A DNA stretch of 47,510 bases from JANXXV01 sp040002435 (lineage in GTDB: Bacteria; Acidobacteriota; Terriglobia; Bryobacterales; Bryobacteraceae): the NCBI GenBank assembly GCA_040002435.1, contig JBDUEM010000018.1, forward strand, positions 1 to 47,510, in the 5' to 3' direction. This document shows positions 1-7,466 of this stretch, piece by piece; within the stretch, counting starts at the first letter, position 1, and each line of letters begins with the position of its first letter. The position numbers were made by a program, and so were the translations under genes. A model generated the notes under the pieces. It saw only the letters and a list, made by a program, of their open reading frames with translations, had not been told where the DNA came from and did no database searches.

Positions 1-1145
1 TAGGGAATCTTGAATTCGGTCTTGATGACCTTCACGTTCTTCTGCGCCTGGGCCTGGAACGGGCCGCTGAGAGCCGCGCATTGCTGGCTGAACTTCAAGG
101 CGTCGTTGATCTGGACTTTGCTCTTCGAAGCCTGGCCCATCTTGTAGTTCACTAAGCCCAGGTGAAACAGTGCGCCGCCCATCAGTTGCTGGTTATCCTT
201 GATATCCGGCAGCGCTGCGCGGAGGGCCTTGTCGGCCGGCGCGTACTTATTCTGCGAACTGAGCGAGACGCCAGACATCCAATTCCCGAGGCCGATGATA
301 GACGTCTTCTTCTTCGTCCAATCGGCATCGGAATACCCTTCCGGCTTCGCCTGCGCACTCATCACTTCAACAGCCTTTGATGAGTAGGTGAGCGCCTTGT
401 CGAACTGCTGCTTCTGCATGTAGGAATCGCTCATGGCGAGCAGCATATCCGCGTTGAACTGATTGCGCGCGTAGGCGCGCTCACCAAACTCCACGGCTTT
501 CGGCAGCGCATTCGCCTGCCGCGCCGAGGCTGCGTATTTCTCCATCACCATGGCGATGTACTGACTCTCGGGATTGCGTTTCTCCAAAGCGTCGGCGAGT
601 GCCATTACCTTGGCAGGGTCAGTGGATTGCAGCGCCGCCAGGTAAAGGGCGTATTCGGTATAGGTCTCGACCTGTTTGGCATAGTCGACGGCCTGTTTCC
701 ATTCTTCGGCGTCCTCGCCTTCGCGCTTGGTGGACTTCACCACCTTCCGGGCAATCTGCGATGTCGCGGCAGACCACTTCATGATGCCATCGGCGTCCTT
801 CTTCGCCTCCGCCGCCTTCAAATTGTTGTAGGAGGAGTCGATGTCGTCGGCGTCGAGGGCGAGCAGTTTCTCCCCGGTCCCGATGGCCTTGTCGTTATTC
901 CCCGTCTTCAGGTACAAAGGCTGCAACTGTGAGAGAACCCATGCGGTGGCTTCCTGCTTATCGGCGAACTGGGCCAGGAACTGTTCGAGGAAGTCTATCT
1001 TCTTGGCGGGGTCGTTTTCCTGCAGCGCCTGCTGGATCAGTTTGCCGTCGGGAGATTCTCCATTCACGGCAGCCAGTTTGTGACGTTGAGCCAGCCCGTG
1101 TTCCGCGAGCAAGCCGATACTAAAGGCGATGTATAGAATCTTCAT
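1..1145 (-). CDS. Secreted TPR-like repeat protein, stop codon just off the window edge
   Basis: The reading frame starts at ATG 1145 and stays open for 381 codons to position 3. The last two bases in frame are TA, so the stop (TAA or TAG) probably lies one base outside the window and the gene is nearly complete. The N-terminus (MKILYIAFSIGLLAEHGLAQ) looks like a short signal peptide ending near AQ. The rest is almost all helix, with spaced Ala/Tyr/Leu patterns such as FGERAYARNQFNADMLLAMS and ALFHLGLVNYKMGQASKS, typical of tetratricopeptide-like repeats. No catalytic motif is visible. The ATG overlaps the stop of the PL22-like gene upstream (ATGA, 1142-1145), so the two are probably translationally coupled. 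A periplasmic scaffold role is inference. Confidence 0.75.
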   Translation of the reverse strand, partial: MKILYIAFSIGLLAEHGLAQRHKLAAVNGESPDGKLIQQALQENDPAKKIDFLEQFLAQFADKQEATAWVLSQLQPLYLKTGNNDKAIGTGEKLLALDADDIDSSYNNLKAAEAKKDADGIMKWSAATSQIARKVVKSTKREGEDAEEWKQAVDYAKQVETYTEYALYLAALQSTDPAKVMALADALEKRNPESQYIAMVMEKYAASARQANALPKAVEFGERAYARNQFNADMLLAMSDSYMQKQQFDKALTYSSKAVEVMSAQAKPEGYSDADWTKKKTSIIGLGNWMSGVSLSSQNKYAPADKALRAALPDIKDNQQLMGGALFHLGLVNYKMGQASKSKVQINDALKFSQQCAALSGPFQAQAQKNVKVIKTEFKIP

Positions 1146-2248
1146 GGTTCCACCACATATACCTGTGTTGTGCCTGTGCGATCACTAGCGAACGCGACCT
1201 TCTTTTCGTCCGCTGAAAACGACGGATGCGGGTGTGTCCATTGTGGGCCGTACACCGTGTCCGCCGCAGTTTCCATCCAGCTTAACGCCTCGCTCTTGGC
1301 ATTGCTACGGGCGGCTACAAAATCTTCCGCTACCGCATAGCGCGAGGTCTTCCACTGCGAGCCCTGATTCGACGACCCGGACATGCAAAGGTGGCGCTTC
1401 TCTCCCGTCATCGCATCGATGAGGTAAAGCCCCCGGTCGGGGTGATTGGTGTCGCAGAGAATCATGGTGCCGGCGCGATTGGAGGCGATATGCCAGGCGT
1501 TGAAGTCCGCGATGGGCGTAATCTCGCGCGTCTTCCAATCCATGCGGCGCAGGGCGAAGGGCCACACCGTAAACACAATGTCGCCGCCTTTGCCGAGGAA
1601 AGTCTCATGCACAATGAACTCGTCGTTGCCGTGCTCGTACAGGCATTCCATCTGCGATCCGTCCCGACGCACGCGGTGCATGCGCGGCGCCGGATCGCCG
1701 GCAAAGAGAATCCAGTTGGGATCCTGCGGGTGAAACTGCGGATGGATGACGGTTCTTGGAAAGGGTATGAGCTTCCACTGTGTCCCGTCCGAGCGGCCCA
1801 CCACTAATCCCGCCTGTTTCCCCTGCTTGCAGGCGGCGGTAATCCAGGTGCCGTTGGAGCTTAGCGAACATTCGCCCAACTGCGTGTCAGGGAACTCCAC
1901 GACGAGGCGTTCGCGGAGCGTGACCACATCGAGCATCCAGATGCTGCCGCCGCGCACGAAGTACAAGTCGCGGCCGAGGGTTTGGATGGCCGGGGAAAAC
2001 GGATGAATGGGAACGCCGTCAGTGAGCTGTCTGATTTCGCCGCTGGGAACCTGAGCTTGAAACAGTTGCGCCTCGCCGGTGCGGTACGAGGTGAAGATCA
2101 TGGACCTGCCGTTAGGAAGGAACGAGCTGGTTAGAAAATAGGTCGGGTGGTTAATGGACGGATGGCTGGTGATCTGGTGCATCACCGCTCCGGTAACCTC
2201 ATCGCGGAACGTGGAGCTTTCCGATGGAGAGACCTGTCCTTTGCTCAT
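1142..2248 (-). CDS. Oligogalacturonate-lyase-like (PL22 family) beta-propeller protein
   Basis: This 368-residue protein is made of repeated WD/TolB-like blades (for example FLPNGRSMIFTSYRTGEAQL, FSADEKKVAFASDRTGTTQV). Its layout matches the oligogalacturonide lyase family: an HP...TSSFLPNG start, a central HPQFHPQDPNWILFAGDPAP stretch followed by an R-rich strand, then NDEFIVHETFLGKGGDIVFT, and a late WHIASNRAGTMILCDTNHPD. In true PL22 enzymes conserved His/Arg/Gln residues bind metal and substrate and cleave unsaturated digalacturonate. No signal peptide is seen, which fits the family's cytoplasmic location. Its ATG shares one base with the TAA stop of the MetE-like gene (TAATG). Other PL22-fold proteins are not proven lyases, so the substrate is open; it could be a plain TolB-like propeller. 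Confidence 0.65.
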   Translation of the reverse strand: MSKGQVSPSESSTFRDEVTGAVMHQITSHPSINHPTYFLTSSFLPNGRSMIFTSYRTGEAQLFQAQVPSGEIRQLTDGVPIHPFSPAIQTLGRDLYFVRGGSIWMLDVVTLRERLVVEFPDTQLGECSLSSNGTWITAACKQGKQAGLVVGRSDGTQWKLIPFPRTVIHPQFHPQDPNWILFAGDPAPRMHRVRRDGSQMECLYEHGNDEFIVHETFLGKGGDIVFTVWPFALRRMDWKTREITPIADFNAWHIASNRAGTMILCDTNHPDRGLYLIDAMTGEKRHLCMSGSSNQGSQWKTSRYAVAEDFVAARSNAKSEALSWMETAADTVYGPQWTHPHPSFSADEKKVAFASDRTGTTQVYVVEP

Positions 2249-3246
2249 TAGATCCCCAGGTACTTGTTGCGCCCGGCAACCAGCGCTTCCATTTTCCGGT
2301 CGGCGACCGAGCGTTTCAGCATCCAGAACCCGCAGTCCGGATGGATCCAGCCGAGGCGGCCCGGGCCTAGCTTCTTCTCGATCACTGCAAGGCTCCGCGC
2401 GATCTCGTCAGCTGTCTCCACATGGTTCACTTTCACGTCGATTACGCCGACGCCCATTTTAATGCGGGGTTCCACTTCGCGCAAGGCGTCCAGATCTTCT
2501 ATCGGACGGTGCGCCAGTTCGAGCACGAGGTGATCTACGTGGAGGCTATTGAGGAAGTCGATTAACGATTGCCAGTGGCCCTTCTGGATGGTCTGGCCGC
2601 CGTAGTTTCCGAAGCAGAGGTGCACCGCCCGTTGTGCCTTGACACGGTCGAGCACCACGTTCATGGCCTTGGCGGCGAGGGGCGCGTCAGCGGGATTGCC
2701 GGGGATGTTGGCTTCGTCCACCTGAATGCAGGCGCAGGGCAGGCCGTCCACCTGATCGGCAAGCACGCCGGCGATGGCCATCGTCAAGGCCTCGAAGTCT
2801 CCATAGTGATTGTCGAGCAGAGTGCGGGACAACATATAGGGACTGGTTACGGTGAACTTGAATTCCCCGCCCGCCACCGATGCCGCCGTCTCGCAGTCGG
2901 CGAAGAGATTCAGGCCGCCTTCGCCGATGGGCCCGGTCACTACGCCAGCGGGTTTGCGGCGGAAGCCCATGGTCTCTTTCTTCTGAAAAGCCTCGTAGTC
3001 GCTGCGGCCCAACTGGGTGCGGATTCCCGACATCGGCGCGATGAAGTAGTCGATCATGCCGTTGGTGTCGGGGTGATTGACATCGAAGCGATAGAGTTCG
3101 CCGTCGGTCGGGAGGTCGATGCCGGCCTGCCGCTGGATGTCGAAAATGACGCGCGTCGCGTCGATGCGGGCCTGGTCGCTAGGCAGCGCGGACAGCCAGT
3201 CCGGTGTCGGGTATGAGCCGACGGTAGTAGTTAGAATGGATTTCAT
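2248..3246 (-). CDS. MetE-like cobalamin-independent methyltransferase (zinc thiol-methyltransferase fold)
   Basis: At 332 residues this is the length of the C-terminal catalytic barrel of methionine synthase MetE, without the N-terminal barrel. It starts with the family's TTTVGSYPTP motif. The zinc ligand set is recognisable: His209 and Cys211 (AVHLCFGNYG), Glu243 (LVLELAHRP) and Cys305 (HPDCGFW). Short relatives include methyl- and alkyl-transferases acting on thiols such as homocysteine or coenzyme M, so methionine synthesis is possible but not certain. The ATG overlaps the upstream PAP2 gene by four bases (ATGA), and the stop overlaps the next start by one base. The gene is therefore in the middle of a coupled operon whose neighbours give no obvious methionine link. 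Confidence 0.8.
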   Translation of the reverse strand: MKSILTTTVGSYPTPDWLSALPSDQARIDATRVIFDIQRQAGIDLPTDGELYRFDVNHPDTNGMIDYFIAPMSGIRTQLGRSDYEAFQKKETMGFRRKPAGVVTGPIGEGGLNLFADCETAASVAGGEFKFTVTSPYMLSRTLLDNHYGDFEALTMAIAGVLADQVDGLPCACIQVDEANIPGNPADAPLAAKAMNVVLDRVKAQRAVHLCFGNYGGQTIQKGHWQSLIDFLNSLHVDHLVLELAHRPIEDLDALREVEPRIKMGVGVIDVKVNHVETADEIARSLAVIEKKLGPGRLGWIHPDCGFWMLKRSVADRKMEALVAGRNKYLGI

Positions 3247-4127
3247 TTCGAATGTCGAATGCGGGTATGCAAGGGCATGATAGCAGAGCGTGTCCAGAGC
3301 ATTACTATCACGGCGACTCCAAATCCAGCGACGGCGTCGATGGCGAAGTGGTAGCGTCCGTAAACCGTGGAAACCGCGACGAGGGCCGCGTAAACCAGCA
3401 GGCCACGGCCGATGGCTTTCTTTTCCGGCAGGGCTTGCAGCATTCCAAACGCGGCCGAGAAGGCTGAGGAAACGTGGGCACTGGGGAACACGCTGCTGTG
3501 AATTCCGTAGTTGCCCACCACCATCAGGTTAGAGCGGCGGAACCAACCGACGATGTTGGGCATGTCCGTCCCGGGATACACCGTCCGCGGAGGTTCCGAG
3601 GGGAAGTAGGGAAAACAGGCGTAGGCCCCGAGCGTACCCAGAAGATACAGCAGGAGGAAACGCTGCGATCGGGCCGGCTTGCCTATGGCATAGAGAATCC
3701 CCATGGAAAAGGGACCAACGGCATAGACGACGAAGTAACAGAATTCCAGGAGGTACGGAATACCGGGTCCGGTGAATTCAATGAGCCGCTGGAAGCCGAA
3801 GCCGTGGATCAGGCGGCGATCCCAGAGGATCCAAACCGCCTCGAGGTGGTGGTCGTGGCGGGCCGGGGTGAAGAGGTCCATCTCGCGGTAGGCGACGATA
3901 GTGGCTGCCAACGCAGTCCAGTCGCGCAGCGTTGTGATGACGCGGCTTCCCGTGTGGTTTTCGAGATACGCCAGCGTGCCGAAGACGGCCGCGATGCAAA
4001 GCGCGATCAGCCACGCCGGTTGCGCGTTGATCGGGAAGAACGTGGCAGTGACCGCAACGTAGGTGAAATAGACAACCAGGACCCATTCGGCCGGTCTAAG
4101 AAAGCGTGAAGACACTGGGCTCATCAT
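3243..4127 (-). CDS. PAP2-superfamily membrane phosphatase/phosphotransferase (AUR1-like)
   Basis: The 294-residue protein has about six hydrophobic segments (for example VLVVYFTYVAVTATFF, WLIALCIAAVFGTLAYL, GLLVYAALVAVSTVYG, and FGVAVIVMLW near the C-terminus). It carries the second and third PAP2 phosphatase motifs, VFPSAHVSS and GRYHFAIDAVAG, whose histidines are the catalytic pair in this family. The first motif (KxxxxxxRP) is not clear, as in the inositolphosphorylceramide-synthase-like branch. Likely substrates are phospholipids or polyprenyl/sphingolipid phosphates in the membrane; the exact one cannot be read. It is the first gene of the operon. Two ATGs lie side by side (4127 and 4124). 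A perfect inverted repeat, ACCCG-T-CGGGT, sits seven bases upstream of the first ATG. Confidence 0.85.
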   Translation of the reverse strand: MMSPVSSRFLRPAEWVLVVYFTYVAVTATFFPINAQPAWLIALCIAAVFGTLAYLENHTGSRVITTLRDWTALAATIVAYREMDLFTPARHDHHLEAVWILWDRRLIHGFGFQRLIEFTGPGIPYLLEFCYFVVYAVGPFSMGILYAIGKPARSQRFLLLYLLGTLGAYACFPYFPSEPPRTVYPGTDMPNIVGWFRRSNLMVVGNYGIHSSVFPSAHVSSAFSAAFGMLQALPEKKAIGRGLLVYAALVAVSTVYGRYHFAIDAVAGFGVAVIVMLWTRSAIMPLHTRIRHSK

Positions 4128-4133
4128 AATATG

Positions 4134-4144
4134 ACCCGTCGGGT
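4134..4144. repeat. Short palindrome upstream of the PAP2 operon
   Basis: ACCCG-T-CGGGT is a perfect inverted repeat with 5-bp arms and a single central base, ending seven bases from the first ATG of the PAP2 gene. Its position fits a repressor operator for the operon. That function is inference. Confidence 0.3.
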
Positions 4145-4411
4145 TTGTTCGTGCAAAAACGCCCTGGGGTCACGGTGCAAGCTGTTGCTGTCACTCACAT
4201 TCGGCGAACAGATGGGATTCGGGGTTAGGCTTCGGCTGACCTAAATAAGGCCGTTTTTTTATTTTCGCGAATGGATCCTCTGTTTCTCCGTGTTCACCTT
4301 CCTTTCACTGGACCAATTGTACGCATCACCCGGATCGAGCCCGTTCGACTTCTTTTGAGATTCGTAATAGAAGGAACGAGATGGGCGCCAAAAATAATTG
4401 TGAACGGCCTT

Positions 4412-4437
4412 CCCGCGGCTTCCGTGCCGACCGCGGG
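4412..4437 (+). repeat. Inverted repeat in the katE leader
   Basis: CCCGCGG (4412-4418) and CCGCGGG (4431-4437) are perfect 7-bp arms around a 12-base loop, about 80 bases before the katE start. In RNA this would be a stable all-GC hairpin; in DNA it could be an operator. No T-run follows, so it is not an intrinsic terminator. Confidence 0.4.
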
Positions 4438-4518
4438 GAGGAGACCCAATGTGCCGCTTTGCCGGTGATTTTCCGAAACTTCCCCTTACGCGGTCAGTCT
4501 AAGCGACGAAGGGGAAAA

Positions 4519-6612
4519 ATGAAACGGAAAGTCCAGAGTAAAGAGAACCCCGCAAAAGGCACAGGCGGCGAGCTGCACCAAACCGCGCACGGGGATGTGC
4601 CCATCCTGACCACGCAACAGGGAACGCCTGTTTCGGACGATCAGAATTCGTTGAAGATTGGAAGGCGAGGGCCGACGGTCCTGGAGGATCTTCATTTCCG
4701 GGAAAAGATCTTTCATTTCGATCACGAGCGCATTCCGGAGCGCGTGGTCCATGCGCGCGGGTACGGGGCTCATGGCTACTTCGAGAATTACAAGCCGCTT
4801 TCCGACATCACGTCCGCCGATGTGTTCCAGCGCGCTGGAGAGAAGACTCCGGCGTTCGTGCGCTTCTCCACCGTGGCGGGGAACAAAGGATCCGCGGATC
4901 TGGCGCGCGACGTCCGTGGTTTTGCGGTAAAGCTTTATACCAAGCAGGGTAACTGGGACATTGTAGGCAACAATATTCCGGTGTTTTTCATCCAGGACGC
5001 CATTAAGTTTCCAGACCTGATCCACGCGGCGAAGGCAGAGCCCGACCGCGACTTTCCGCAGGCGCAGACGGCGCACGACAACTTTTGGGATTTCATATCG
5101 CTGATGCCCGAGAGCATGCACATGGTGATGTGGATCATGTCCGACCGTGCCATCCCGCGCTCGTTCCGGTTTATGGAAGGCTTTGGCGTACACACGTTCC
5201 GGCTTGTGACCGCGGAAGGTAAGTCGACGTTCGTCAAGTTTCATTGGAAGCCGAAACTTGGAATGCAATCCGTCCTGTGGAACGAGGCCGTGAAGATTAA
5301 TGGAGCGGACCCCGATTTCCACCGCAGAGACCTGTGGAGCGCCATCCAGTCGGGTGCATATCCCGAGTGGGAATTGGGTCTGCAGCTATTTGACCAGGAG
5401 TTCGCGGATTCGTTCGACTTCGACATCCTGGACGCGACGAAACTCATTCCAGAGGAACTGGTCCCGATCCAACGCGTAGGCCGGCTTGTTCTGGACCGCT
5501 GCGTGGATAACTTTTTCGCCGAAACAGAGCAGGTTGCCTTCTGTACGAGCAATATTGTTCCGGGAGTGGACTTCAGCAACGATCCGCTGCTGCAAGGGCG
5601 AAATTTTTCCTACCTCGATACGCAGCTGAAGCGACTGGGCGGGCCGAATTTCACGCACATCCCAATCAACGCTCCGAAGTGTCCTTTCCACCTTTTTCAG
5701 CAAGACGGCCACATGGCGATGGTGAATCCGAAAGGCCGAGTGAACTACGAACCTAATTCGGTAGCTGGCGCAGCGGGCGGGCCACGAGAGTGTCCGGAAA
5801 CCGGGTTCCGGTCGTTTCCGGCTGAGGAAGCGGGTGAGAAAGTACGCGAACGGTCTGAAACCTTCGCGGACCACTACAGCCAGGCGCGGTTATTTTATGT
5901 GAGCCAGTCCGCGGTGGAACAAGGGCACATCGCCGATGCGATTGTCTTTGAGCTGAGTAAAGTGGAGCGCGCGGAAATCCGAACGCGGGTGGTTTCCCAT
6001 CTTCCGAATATAGACAAGGGCCTGGCGGACCGGGTGGCCGCGGGACTGGGCTTGCACGAGAATGTGAAGGCGGCGAAGGCGGCAGTGGAGCCGCGGACCG
6101 ACCTTCCGCCTTCCAAAGCACTGAGTATTGCCATGAATCCACCAAACACGTTCCGCGGCAGGAAGGTGGGAGCGCTGGTAACCGATGGCGTAGACCGCAG
6201 CGTAGTGGACTCCTTGCGCAAGGCGCTACAGGCGGAGGGAGCGATGCTGGAGATTATCGCGCCGGCGATTGGCGGGGTTAAGTCCAGTGACGGAACGGTG
6301 ATTCCAGCCGATCAGAAGATCGGCGGCGGCCCCTCTGTTTTATACGATGCGGTTGCGATTCTTGCCTCACAGGATGGGGCGAGCATGCTTCTGAAGAATG
6401 GCTCCGTGAAGGACTTCATTTCAGATGCGTTCGCGCACCTGAAGTTCATCGGCTGGGTCCCGGCCGCGATGCCGCTCTTTGAGAAAGCAGGAATCGCTGG
6501 GGACATGGACGAGGGGTTCATCAAACTGACGGACGCGAAGGCTACTGCCGATTTTGTGGCAGCGTGCCGGAAGGTTCGTTTGTGGAAGCGGGGAGAAGTG
6601 GTAATGACGTAA
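4519..6612 (+). CDS. katE: Large-subunit (clade 2, HPII-type) catalase
   Basis: The enzyme converts hydrogen peroxide to water and oxygen with haem. From ATG 4519 (purine-rich GAAGGGG just upstream) the protein is 697 residues, close to the roughly 750 of E. coli HPII, and keeps the family's C-terminal flavodoxin/DJ-1-like domain (about 590-697, starting FRGRKVGALVTDGV). Active-site residues fall at the spacing known for HPII: His78, Ser117, Asn151 and the proximal haem ligand Tyr365 (RNFSYLDTQ). The position matching HPII His392, which bonds covalently to the proximal tyrosine in E. coli, is Cys342 here, so that crosslink should be absent. The stop abuts the stop of the convergent response regulator gene. 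Confidence 0.96.
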   Translation: MKRKVQSKENPAKGTGGELHQTAHGDVPILTTQQGTPVSDDQNSLKIGRRGPTVLEDLHFREKIFHFDHERIPERVVHARGYGAHGYFENYKPLSDITSADVFQRAGEKTPAFVRFSTVAGNKGSADLARDVRGFAVKLYTKQGNWDIVGNNIPVFFIQDAIKFPDLIHAAKAEPDRDFPQAQTAHDNFWDFISLMPESMHMVMWIMSDRAIPRSFRFMEGFGVHTFRLVTAEGKSTFVKFHWKPKLGMQSVLWNEAVKINGADPDFHRRDLWSAIQSGAYPEWELGLQLFDQEFADSFDFDILDATKLIPEELVPIQRVGRLVLDRCVDNFFAETEQVAFCTSNIVPGVDFSNDPLLQGRNFSYLDTQLKRLGGPNFTHIPINAPKCPFHLFQQDGHMAMVNPKGRVNYEPNSVAGAAGGPRECPETGFRSFPAEEAGEKVRERSETFADHYSQARLFYVSQSAVEQGHIADAIVFELSKVERAEIRTRVVSHLPNIDKGLADRVAAGLGLHENVKAAKAAVEPRTDLPPSKALSIAMNPPNTFRGRKVGALVTDGVDRSVVDSLRKALQAEGAMLEIIAPAIGGVKSSDGTVIPADQKIGGGPSVLYDAVAILASQDGASMLLKNGSVKDFISDAFAHLKFIGWVPAAMPLFEKAGIAGDMDEGFIKLTDAKATADFVAACRKVRLWKRGEVVMT

Positions 6613-6630
6613 TCACACGGAAGCGTGTGA
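6613..6630 (+). repeat. Perfect hairpin directly after the katE stop
   Basis: TCACACG-GAAG-CGTGTGA forms a 7-bp perfect stem with a 4-base loop, starting on the first base after the katE TAA. On the other strand it encodes the last codons of the convergent regulator gene. No U-tract follows, so it is at best a partial terminator or mRNA-stabilising hairpin shared by the convergent pair. Confidence 0.45.
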
Positions 6631-7035
6631 AGCAGTCTTGCAAAGTTCAATCAACTCGGCGGCCAGAGCTTCAAACTCAGAAAGCGAAAAAGGTTTGGGA
6701 CGAGATCCTGTTCCCATGCGCCGCAGCTCCGCTTCCTCCGAGGGGCTGGCCGCCCCGGTGAGTACAACTACATGAATATGATCCAAAGCCGGCTTCCCTC
6801 TAATGGAACGCAGCACTTCAAGGCCGTGAACTTTTGGAAGGTGCAGATCCAGGAGAATTACGCAGGGATGCCTCTCCCGGGAGATGCTCTCCTGAGTGAG
6901 CACGAACTGCATTGCCGCTTCCCCGTCTGAAATCAAATGTAGTTTCACGTCCTGGGCCTGATCCTGAATGGATTGACTCAACATATACACGTCGGTGTGA
7001 CTATCGTCTACAATTACGATCAGCGGGTGGGACAC
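6613..7035 (-). CDS. CheY-like single-domain response regulator
   Basis: This 140-residue receiver domain has no output domain. The acidic pair Asp10-Asp11, phospho-acceptor Asp63 (VILLDLHLP), conserved Thr (VVVLTGAA) and Lys (SRPKPFSL) are all present, so it should accept phosphate from a histidine kinase. Its make-up (VDDSHTDVYML, LHLPKVHGLEVLRSI) matches the Rcp1-type stand-alone regulators that pair with phytochrome-like or PAS kinases. The start is GTG 7035, preceded by AGGAG ten bases upstream. It points away from the large kinase at 7467, which is the obvious partner candidate. Its stop codon abuts the katE stop. Confidence 0.9.
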   Translation of the reverse strand: MSHPLIVIVDDSHTDVYMLSQSIQDQAQDVKLHLISDGEAAMQFVLTQESISRERHPCVILLDLHLPKVHGLEVLRSIRGKPALDHIHVVVLTGAASPSEEAELRRMGTGSRPKPFSLSEFEALAAELIELCKTASHASV

Positions 7036-7142
7036 CGGTACAGAACTCCTGTAGCCTGGATGCTAGCACAGAAATTTTTGGGGCTCCTTTTTTTGACTGC
7101 GGTTTTTGCGAACCGCGAACGGCAAGCTGTTTCCGAGGCAAC

Positions 7143-7430
7143 ATGGAAGACGATCTCATGAAGGCCAGGTTTAAGGAACTCAAAGCCGAATCGCAGCGGC
7201 TTTTAGCAGGGTTTCTGGAAAGCGAGATTGAACTGGGTCATACGTTCGCGTCGGTAGCGGCCAGTGAGCGGGCGTCCGGAAACCTGCCTCATTGTGAGCG
7301 CGCCAAAGGCCATGGGATTGTAGCAGTCGCTGCCATCCGGCGGTTCGTGACGCGCATCGAAAATATGGATACGAAGGCGGCGATTGAGAAGGGCTGCGAT
7401 GAGTTGGAGCAAGCTCTGAGCGAAGTTTAG
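7143..7430 (+). CDS. Small helical protein of unknown function
   Basis: I do not recognise this 95-residue protein. I place the start at ATG 7143 because GAGG lies five bases upstream; the longer open frame back to 6912 runs antisense through the response regulator. It is nearly all helix (KELKAESQRLLAGFLESEIE, IRRFVTRIENMDTKAAIEKG), mildly acidic, without membrane segments or signal peptide. It sits 36 bases before the CheB/CheR kinase, in the same direction, and is likely cotranscribed. A role as a small partner of the signalling proteins is a guess from position. Confidence 0.65.
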   Translation: MEDDLMKARFKELKAESQRLLAGFLESEIELGHTFASVAASERASGNLPHCERAKGHGIVAVAAIRRFVTRIENMDTKAAIEKGCDELEQALSEV

Positions 7431-7466
7431 GACAGAGGAATATACTCAGTTTGGAGGTTTGGATCA

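Larger units (their letters stand above)
4128..4518. promoter_or_regulatory. Divergent intergenic region between the PAP2 operon and katE
   Basis: This 391-bp stretch separates two divergent transcripts and must hold both promoters. I see no convincing coding sequence. It contains the palindrome at 4134-4144 near the PAP2 start, a T-rich run around 4254-4263 after a weak TTAGG...CCTAA stem, and a longer inverted repeat at 4412-4437. An in-frame ATG at 4381 extends the catalase frame by 46 codons, but the added residues do not resemble a catalase N-terminus, so I treat them as untranslated leader. No confident -35/-10 pair was found. Confidence 0.5.

Noticed and set aside
2569..3216. 215-codon plus-strand frame across the MetE-like gene
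   Set aside because: Antisense to the zinc-ligand region of a well-supported gene.
4222..4263. Intrinsic terminator before katE (TTAGG...CCTAA stem and T-run)
   Set aside because: The stem is weak, several bases separate it from the T-run, and no plus-strand gene lies upstream to terminate.
4381..4518. Longer KatE start at ATG 4381
   Set aside because: The extra 46 residues are Arg/Pro/Gly-rich, unlike catalase N-termini, and cover the leader hairpin; ATG 4519 has purine-rich sequence just upstream.
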